Positions 1 through 5,122 of a stretch of DNA of 9,991 nucleotides are shown here, piece by piece. Position 1 is the stretch's first letter. Each line of letters begins with the position of its first letter. A model generated the notes under the pieces. That model made no database searches. It had not been told where the DNA came from and was given only the letters and a program-made list of their open reading frames with translations. This DNA is from Mesoaciditogaceae bacterium (GTDB lineage: Bacteria; Thermotogota; Thermotogae; Mesoaciditogales; Mesoaciditogaceae): contig WFSH01000024.1 of NCBI GenBank assembly GCA_015486145.1, forward strand, positions 1 to 9,991, given 5' to 3'. A program made the position numbers and the translations under genes.

Positions 1-4
1 GGAG

Positions 5-36
5 ATCCTGAATAGTTCCTTCGGAACTTTCAGGAT
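5..36. repeat. Palindromic hairpin repeat at the left edge
   Basis: An 8-bp outer arm (ATCCTGAA at 5-12, TTCAGGAT at 29-36) encloses a second arm (AGTTCC at 14-19 with GGAACT at 23-28) around a 3-base loop, with one unpaired T at 13. No T-run follows, so it does not look like an intrinsic terminator. The GAGATCCTGA...TCAGGATGACG flavour resembles small palindromic repeats that I recall being dispersed in intergenic regions of many bacteria, Thermotogota included. Membership of a repeat family is inferred, since only one copy is visible here. The element may extend beyond the left edge of the window. Confidence 0.5.
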
Positions 37-106
37 GACGTTAAGGTCAAAGACTCCAAATAAAAGAACGAATCAGTTTTGACAAGGCTTCAAAAAGATT
101 ACACTC

Positions 107-123
107 ACCGCTTGTAAAGCGGT
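107..123. repeat. Short perfect inverted repeat
   Basis: ACCGCTT and AAGCGGT form a perfect 7-bp stem around GTA. No T-tract follows it (the next bases are ACTAAAATG), so termination is not supported. It lies about 80 bases upstream of the predicted purine promoter and could be an operator, a processed RNA end or a repeat remnant. It has the shape of a tRNA-Tyr anticodon arm (5-bp stem, 7-base loop, GTA), but no D arm, T arm or acceptor stem can be found around it. Confidence 0.35.
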
Positions 124-201
124 ACTAAAATGTCAAAGAATGTCGTTATTCAAAAAGTACTACCCACACTATCGTGAAGAGATCCAAAATCAAAATTTTT
201 C

Positions 202-230
202 TTGGTCATTTTTGATAAAAGTGCTAAAAT
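202..230 (+). promoter_or_regulatory. Predicted sigma70 promoter of the purine operon
   Basis: A -35-like TTGGTC (202-207) and a -10-like TAAAAT (225-230) are separated by 17 bases. Transcription would start near 236-238, about 10 bases before the first paired base of the riboswitch aptamer, which is the expected geometry for a leader switch. The -35 match is moderate. The nearby TTGATA (212-217) is too close to the -10 to serve. The perfect TATAAT at 252-257 is a conserved part of the aptamer and is not read as a promoter. Confidence 0.55.
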
Positions 231-246
231 TCAGTTGAATTGAATT

Positions 247-315
247 CCTTGTATAATCCTGAGAATACGGCTCGGGAGTTTCTACCAGGCAACCGTAAAT
301 TGCCTGACTACAAGG
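247..315 (+). promoter_or_regulatory. Guanine riboswitch (purine riboswitch aptamer)
   Basis: This is a complete purine-class aptamer. P1 is a perfect 7-bp helix (CCTTGTA 247-253 with TACAAGG 309-315). P2 pairs 258-263 with 271-276 and closes the 7-base loop AATACGG. P3 pairs 286-291 with 301-306 and closes a 9-base loop containing CCGTAAA. The two loops carry the GG/CC partners of the known loop-loop contact. The conserved core TATAAT (252-257) and GTTTCTACC (278-286) is present. The specificity base in the last junction is C308 (GACTAC), the base that pairs with guanine; adenine switches have T there. The aptamer is therefore predicted to bind guanine (or hypoxanthine). It directly precedes purE and controls the operon through the terminator that follows. 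Confidence 0.95.
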
Positions 316-345
316 GTGATAAGTTGTATTCAAGTCACTCTTGTA
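309..345 (+). promoter_or_regulatory. Antiterminator helix of the guanine riboswitch
   Basis: TACAAGGGTGA (309-319) can pair over 11 positions with TCACTCTTGTA (335-345): ten Watson-Crick pairs and one G-T wobble. The left strand contains the entire 3' strand of aptamer helix P1 (309-315), and the right strand contains the 5' arm of the terminator (335-341). The helix is therefore mutually exclusive with both the guanine-bound aptamer and the terminator. This supports an OFF switch: without guanine the antiterminator forms and the operon is transcribed. Confidence 0.88.
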
Positions 346-363
346 GAGTGATTTTTTCTTTTT
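332..363 (+). terminator. Rho-independent terminator of the riboswitch
   Basis: TCACTCT (335-341) and AGAGTGA (345-351) form a perfect 7-bp stem with loop TGT. The stem can be lengthened by one G-T wobble (334/352) and two A-T pairs (333/353, 332/354). A T-tract with a single C interruption follows at 352-363. It lies 29 bases before the purE start. Guanine binding would stabilise P1, free 335-345 from the antiterminator and let this hairpin stop transcription before purE. Confidence 0.9.
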
Positions 364-392
364 ATAAAAACCACAGGGAAGGATGATATTCA

Positions 393-794
393 TTGGAAGT
401 ATCGATCATTCTCGGTTCAGAAAACGATAGAGACTTTGCACAAAACGGCGTTAAAGTTCTTGAAAATGCCAACGTTGAATACGAAATCGTTGTTCACTCT
501 GCTCATAGAGATCTCAATGGACTTTTAAAATACCTTAACGAAATGAAGGGCGTTAAGATTATAATAGCGGTGGCTGGAATGTCAGCGGCTTTGCCAGGTA
601 TAGTTGCATCTCAGGTTAAAATACCGGTTATTGGTGTTCCAAGAGATATTGGCGCTTTTCATGGAATAGACGCGCTGCTTTCAATGATTCAAATGCCTAA
701 GGGGGTACCACTTGCCACGATGGGAATTGGAAAGGCTGGCATGATAAACGCCGCAAAATTGGCTTTAAGAATTCTGGAGGTGATTGGCAAATGA
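393..794 (+). CDS. purE: PurE-type 5-aminoimidazole ribonucleotide carboxylase/mutase, divergent and short
   Basis: PurE family (133 aa), forming CAIR in de novo purine synthesis. Class I PurE rearranges N5-CAIR made by PurK; class II carboxylates AIR directly. Visible motifs are a phosphate-binding GSEND (8-12, usually GSxSD), SAHR (36-39) with the catalytic-type His38, AGMSAALPG (61-69), and IQMPKGVPLATMGIGKAG (99-116). Two things are odd. The usual AAHLPG carries Ala66 where class I enzymes have His, and the protein ends about 25-30 residues early compared with the usual 160-170, losing the C-terminal helix. No purK is in view. The start is TTG, preceded by AAGGA (379-383) with 9-base spacing and an in-frame stop at 384. 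It is the first gene after the guanine riboswitch and overlaps glnA by ATGA. The family assignment is firm; the exact reaction is not. Confidence 0.88.
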   Translation: MEVSIILGSENDRDFAQNGVKVLENANVEYEIVVHSAHRDLNGLLKYLNEMKGVKIIIAVAGMSAALPGIVASQVKIPVIGVPRDIGAFHGIDALLSMIQMPKGVPLATMGIGKAGMINAAKLALRILEVIGK

Positions 795-2134
795 CGAAAG
801 AAGAGATAAGAAATCTCATCAACGAGAGAAACGTAAAGATCATTCGACTTCAGTTCACCGATTTAGATGGTACCCTCAAACAAGTAAGTGTACCCGTTTC
901 CGAACTCGATAGGGTGTTAAACAACGACATAATGTTTGACGGATCTTCAATAGAGGGTTTTGCCCGCATCGAGGAATCGGACATGTATCTCAAACCGGAT
1001 ATAGATACTTTCACCTTGATACCCTGGGAAGATTTTGAATCAGCCCGCATCATCTGTGACGTCATGAACGCAAATGGAACGGATTTTGAAGAGTCACCAA
1101 GGCATATCCTGAAGAAAGTTATCGAAAAAGCAAGAAAAATGGATTTTGAAACTTACGCCGGCCCCGAGCCTGAGTTTTTCCTCTTCGACACGAACAATTG
1201 TGACACAGATTCAACGTCTCACGATCAACATCCTGAAAACCCCATTTTACTTGACTCTGGAAGTTACTTTGACATGCTTCCCCTAAGTAGAAGTGAATTG
1301 GCACGCCGAGAAATGGTACAAGCGCTCGAAGACATGGGATTTGAAGTTGAAGCAGCTCATCATGAGGTATCTCCATCTCAACACGAAATTGATTTCAAGT
1401 ATGCGGACGTGCTAACCACTGCCGACAGAGTCCAGACTTTTAAACTCGTCGTTAAAACCATTGCAATAAAGCACAACCTTCATGCCACGTTCATGCCAAA
1501 ACCCGTGGAAGGTATCAACGGTTCTGGAATGCACGTTCACATGAGTCTTTTCAAAGATGGTAACAACGCTTTTTACGATCCCAAAGGGAAACACGAGCTT
1601 AGCAAAGTCTTTTTACATTTCATAGCCGGGATCGTCGATCATGCACGCGCAATAACGGCTATTACGAATCCAACTGTGAACTCATACAAAAGATTGGTGC
1701 CAGGATACGAAGCGCCTGTGAATATTGCGTGGGCTGTCGGAAATAGAAGTGCGCTTATACGAGTACCACAGGCAAGAGGAAATGCCACAAGACTCGAGTA
1801 CAGGAGTCCAGATCCATCTTGCAACGCTTATCTTGCATTCGCTCTCATACTTGCCGCAGGTCTCGACGGAATAGAGCGAGAATTGGTACCGCCTGAACCG
1901 ATCAACCAAAACATATTCAAAATGACAAATTCCCAAAAGAAAGACAACAAAATCAAAGCTTTGCCAGGGACCCTAAAAGAAGCTCTCGATGAAGCCAAGC
2001 AAGACAAAATGGTCTTGAAAACCATGGGAGAGAATGCTTTTAACACTTTCTTGAAAATGAAAATGACAGAATGGCGAGAATTTTCCTCTGCGGTAACGGA
2101 TTGGGAAAAGAAAAAATACTTCAATGTGTTGTGA
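791..2134 (+). CDS. glnA: Glutamine synthetase type I (GSI-alpha-like)
   Basis: ATP-dependent glutamine synthetase (447 aa, usual GSI length), cytoplasmic dodecamer in this family. Metal and substrate residues are visible: GPEPEF with E126 and E128, HHEVSPSQHE (190-199) with E192 and E199, NGSGMHVH (243-250) with His248, NRSALIR (318-324) with R319 and R324, and RLEYRS (334-339). The region where GSI-beta enzymes carry the adenylylated Tyr (NLYDLPPEE) reads NIFKMTNSQ here, so control by adenylylation is not expected. Arg59 in GFARIEESDMYL matches the Arg linked to feedback inhibition in Bacillus GlnA. A strong GGAGGTGAT (776-784) lies 6 bases before the ATG, which overlaps the purE stop. Its product is the amide donor for GuaA and for the glutamine-dependent steps of IMP synthesis. 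Finding it inside a guanine-switched purine operon is unusual. Confidence 0.96.
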   Translation: MTKEEIRNLINERNVKIIRLQFTDLDGTLKQVSVPVSELDRVLNNDIMFDGSSIEGFARIEESDMYLKPDIDTFTLIPWEDFESARIICDVMNANGTDFEESPRHILKKVIEKARKMDFETYAGPEPEFFLFDTNNCDTDSTSHDQHPENPILLDSGSYFDMLPLSRSELARREMVQALEDMGFEVEAAHHEVSPSQHEIDFKYADVLTTADRVQTFKLVVKTIAIKHNLHATFMPKPVEGINGSGMHVHMSLFKDGNNAFYDPKGKHELSKVFLHFIAGIVDHARAITAITNPTVNSYKRLVPGYEAPVNIAWAVGNRSALIRVPQARGNATRLEYRSPDPSCNAYLAFALILAAGLDGIERELVPPEPINQNIFKMTNSQKKDNKIKALPGTLKEALDEAKQDKMVLKTMGENAFNTFLKMKMTEWREFSSAVTDWEKKKYFNVL

Positions 2135-2140
2135 TGTCGT

Positions 2141-3652
2141 GTGGATGAAATACTTGTAATCGATTACGGTTCTCAATACACGCAGCTCTTGGCGCGAAAA
2201 ATACGAGAAATAGGTGTCTATTCGCGCGTTGACATACCACAAAAAGCATATCCCACAAATAAAACGGTAGGTATAATTCTCTCTGGGGGACCACAAAGTG
2301 TTTACTCCCCAGATGCAATTGACATGCCAATTTGGTTGCTTTCATCAAAAATCCCAATATTGGGTATATGTTATGGCATGCAACTTCTGATCCAGAAATT
2401 TGGGGGCAAAGTTTTGCGAGGAAATGTGTTTGAGTACGGAATGACAAAAGTGAATTTGTTAGAAGATCCTATCTTTTCCGGACTCCCAAAAACCGTGAAA
2501 GTTTGGATGAGTCACGGTGACTCCGTAGAAAAAATCCCAAAAAACTTTTCTGAAATTGCCAAAAGCGAGGCAGGAATAACAGCCGCTATACGCTCAAACA
2601 ATGAAAAAATATACGCCTTCCAATTTCACCCAGAAGTTTTCCACACGGAACATGGTACCGAGATGATCCGATATTTCGTTACTCAGGTATGCAAAGCCAA
2701 ACAAAATTGGAAAATGGGAGATTATGCAGATTTAGCAGTTAAGAAAGTGCGCAAAAGTCTTGGGAATTCGAAAGTAATAGGTGCAATCTCTGGGGGAGTG
2801 GATTCTGCCGTGGCTGCTACAATAATAGCTCGTGCTATCGGAGAAAATCTTCAATGTGTTTTTATCGATAATGGTTTACTTCGCAAAGAAGATGAAGCCG
2901 TACCTGAAAAACTTCAAATGCTTGGAATGAAGATCAAACGTATAGATGCCTCTGAAATCTTTTTAGAAAGACTAAAAGGTGTGACCGATCCAGAACAAAA
3001 GCGCAAAATAATAGGCAAAACTTTTATAGAGGTTTTCGAGAAAGAAGCAAAGCTTTTCGGTGCTGAATATCTTCTTCAAGGCACGATCTATTCAGATGTG
3101 ATCGAATCAGCTGCGGCTTCGACTACGTCTGCCAAAATAAAAAGTCATCACAACGTGGGAGGACTTCCAGAAAAGATGAACTTGAAACTTGTGGAACCAT
3201 TGCGCGAACTTTTTAAAGATGAAGTGAGAAATTTAGGGAAGTTGCTGGGTCTTCCCCAAGAACTCCTGGATCGTCATCCATTTCCTGGACCGGGATTAGC
3301 CGTAAGAATAATTGGAGAGGTTACAAAAGAGCGTGTAGATATTTTAAAACGCGTTGACGATGTTTACATTCAAACACTAAAAAAGGTGGGAGAATATCTC
3401 AAAATATGGCAAGCATTTTCTGTGCTCTTGCCCATTAAGAGCGTTGGCGTCAAGGGTGATGAGCGTTTCTATGGATATGTGGTGGCACTGCGTGCCGTTA
3501 ACAGCTCCGAAGGAATGACAGCGTCGTGGTACCCGATGCCACATGATATTCTTAGAGAAATATCATCCAAAATCACAGATCAAATTCCCGAAATTGGCAG
3601 AGTGGTTTACGACGTGTCGGATAAACCTCCGGCTACGATAGAATGGGAATGA
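2141..3652 (+). CDS. guaA: GMP synthase (glutamine-hydrolysing)
   Basis: Converts XMP, ATP and glutamine to GMP, the last step of the GMP branch (503 aa, complete). The N-terminal class I glutamine amidotransferase domain (about 1-190) has the nucleophile Cys77 in GICYG and the triad His163 and Glu165 in FHPE. The ATP-pyrophosphatase domain follows, with the PP-loop SGGVDS at 217-222, then FIDNGLLR, LLQGTIYSDVIES, KSHHNVGGLP and the substrate lid region RHPFPGPGLAVR. The C-terminal dimerisation domain ends in the family signature DKPPATIEWE. The GTG start lies 6 bases after the glnA stop. No strong ribosome binding site is visible, only GTGATG-like bases at 2131-2136 that overlap the glnA stop, so translational coupling to glnA is likely. 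It shares the operon with GlnA, which makes its amide donor, and with GuaB, which makes its XMP. Confidence 0.97.
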   Translation: MDEILVIDYGSQYTQLLARKIREIGVYSRVDIPQKAYPTNKTVGIILSGGPQSVYSPDAIDMPIWLLSSKIPILGICYGMQLLIQKFGGKVLRGNVFEYGMTKVNLLEDPIFSGLPKTVKVWMSHGDSVEKIPKNFSEIAKSEAGITAAIRSNNEKIYAFQFHPEVFHTEHGTEMIRYFVTQVCKAKQNWKMGDYADLAVKKVRKSLGNSKVIGAISGGVDSAVAATIIARAIGENLQCVFIDNGLLRKEDEAVPEKLQMLGMKIKRIDASEIFLERLKGVTDPEQKRKIIGKTFIEVFEKEAKLFGAEYLLQGTIYSDVIESAAASTTSAKIKSHHNVGGLPEKMNLKLVEPLRELFKDEVRNLGKLLGLPQELLDRHPFPGPGLAVRIIGEVTKERVDILKRVDDVYIQTLKKVGEYLKIWQAFSVLLPIKSVGVKGDERFYGYVVALRAVNSSEGMTASWYPMPHDILREISSKITDQIPEIGRVVYDVSDKPPATIEWE

Positions 3653-3655
3653 GAG

Positions 3656-5122
3656 GTGTTGAATTTGTTTGAAAAAGCCTACACTTTCGATGATGTATTA
3701 CTCGTGCCAAGATACAGTGAAATACTTCCATCTCAAGCCGACATTCGTACGCATTTGACACAAAAAATAAAACTCAATGCACCTTTGTTGTCTGCGGCAA
3801 TGGATACAGTAACAGAGTCAAGGATGGCTATTGCCATGGCCCGTGAAGGTGGAATTGGAATTATACACAAAAATATGGCTCCAAACCAACAAGTAAGTGA
3901 AGTTAGGCGAGTGAAACTTACAGAAAATGGAATCATACGTGATCCGATAACGATCTCTCCAGATGCAACTATTCAAGATGCTGAAGAGATCATGCGACTT
4001 TATAAAATAGGTGGATTACCTGTTGTGGATAACGGAAAGTTTCTCGGACTTGTGACCAATAGAGATGTGCGCTTTGAATCGAACATGTCCAAAAAAGTTT
4101 GTGAACTCATGACAACTTTTGACAAACTCATAACTGCTCCTCCATCTGTGACACTTGATGAAGCACGCGAGATTCTCCATGCTCACAGAATAGAAAAACT
4201 TCCAATAGTGGATGGAGAAAAACTCGTGGGACTTATCACCATAAAAGATATAAATTCTGTCATAGAATTTCCAAATGCGTCGAGAGACGAACGTGGCAGA
4301 TTATTGGTTGGAGCGGCAGTCGGGGTTTCATCCGATACTGAGGAACGCATTGAAGCACTTACCAAAGCAGATGTTGATGTGATAGTAATCGACACGGCTC
4401 ATGGACATTCAAAGGGTGTGATCGAGACCGTGAAACGCGTAAAATCAACCCATCCAAACCTCCAAGTTATTGCCGGCAATGTCGCGACCGCTGAAGCAAC
4501 AAAGGCACTTATTGAAGCTGGTGTTGATGCTGTAAAAGTTGGTGTTGGCCCTGGCTCAATATGCACCACAAGAGTAATTGCAGGAATAGGAGTTCCGCAG
4601 TTCACAGCAATTGTAAACTGTGCAAAAGAAGCTTCTAAACATGGTGTTCCAATTATCGCCGATGGTGGAATCAGGTACTCTGGAGATATTGTAAAGGCTT
4701 TGGCAGCAGGCGCATCATCTGTTATGATGGGAAGCATATTCGCCGGAACAGAAGAAGCACCTGGTGAAACGATCATATACGAGGGAAGAAAATTCAAAAC
4801 TTACCGTGGGATGGGGAGCATCGGCGCAATGAAAGCTGGCAGTAGTGATAGATACTTTCAAGAGAACTCATCACCAAACAAATTCGTTCCAGAGGGAGTT
4901 GAAGGCATGGTTCCTTACAAAGGAAAAGTTTCAGAAGTTTTTCATCAACTTGTAGGAGGTTTAAAAGCTGGCATGGGATACTGCGGTGCCGCGACGATCT
5001 CGGAACTTCAAGAAAAAGCTGTTTTTGTTGAAATAACATCTGCTGGCGTGAAGGAGTCACATCCTCATGACGTAAGGATCACAAGAGAGTCTCCAAATTA
5101 TAGTTTTGGTGGTGCACAATGA
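3656..5122 (+). CDS. guaB: IMP dehydrogenase
   Basis: Oxidises IMP to XMP with NAD+, the committed step to GMP (488 aa from the first possible start). The (beta/alpha)8 barrel begins with TFDDVLLVP and LSAAMDTVTE. Two CBS domains are inserted at about 92-142 and 150-203. The catalytic loop GVGPGSICTTR contains nucleophile Cys303. Further motifs are IIADGGIRYSGDIVKAL, YRGMGSIGAM, the mobile-flap Arg-Tyr pair in SSDRYFQ, and VPEGVEGMVPYKG. The C-terminus HDVRITRESPNY is typical. Start choice: GTG 3656, TTG 3659 and TTG 3665 are all in frame. TTG 3665 (485 aa, MFEKAYTFDD) is best placed, because GAGAGGTG (3651-3658) lies 6 bases before it, and it also fits the usual family N-terminus. The stop overlaps the purBA ATG by ATGA. 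CBS domains in this family can bind adenine and guanine nucleotides, so cross-regulation with the AMP branch is possible. Confidence 0.96.
   Translation: MLNLFEKAYTFDDVLLVPRYSEILPSQADIRTHLTQKIKLNAPLLSAAMDTVTESRMAIAMAREGGIGIIHKNMAPNQQVSEVRRVKLTENGIIRDPITISPDATIQDAEEIMRLYKIGGLPVVDNGKFLGLVTNRDVRFESNMSKKVCELMTTFDKLITAPPSVTLDEAREILHAHRIEKLPIVDGEKLVGLITIKDINSVIEFPNASRDERGRLLVGAAVGVSSDTEERIEALTKADVDVIVIDTAHGHSKGVIETVKRVKSTHPNLQVIAGNVATAEATKALIEAGVDAVKVGVGPGSICTTRVIAGIGVPQFTAIVNCAKEASKHGVPIIADGGIRYSGDIVKALAAGASSVMMGSIFAGTEEAPGETIIYEGRKFKTYRGMGSIGAMKAGSSDRYFQENSSPNKFVPEGVEGMVPYKGKVSEVFHQLVGGLKAGMGYCGAATISELQEKAVFVEITSAGVKESHPHDVRITRESPNYSFGGAQ

Noticed and set aside
79..107. TTGACA (79-84) as a promoter -35 box
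   Set aside because: No acceptable -10 follows at 16-18 bases; the nearest candidate, TACACT (100-105), is only 15 bases away and poor.
107..123. tRNA-Tyr-like anticodon arm (5-bp stem, 7-base loop with GTA)
   Set aside because: No D arm, T arm or acceptor stem can be paired in the flanking sequence, so no tRNA gene is supported.
252..257. Perfect TATAAT as a -10 promoter box
   Set aside because: It is the invariant core of the purine aptamer (end of P1 and J1/2), and no good -35 lies 16-18 bases before it.
190..393. 67-codon open frame on the - strand across the leader
   Set aside because: It is antisense to the riboswitch and terminator, has no ribosome binding site, and its poly-Lys stretch is just the reverse of the terminator T-run.
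1828..2124. 98-codon - strand open frame opposite the glnA 3' end
   Set aside because: It is a shadow of glnA, whose conserved residues are continuous on the + strand; no start signal or family features.
4399..4797. 132-codon - strand open frame inside guaB
   Set aside because: It is antisense to the IMP dehydrogenase catalytic barrel; such open shadows are expected opposite conserved coding sequence.
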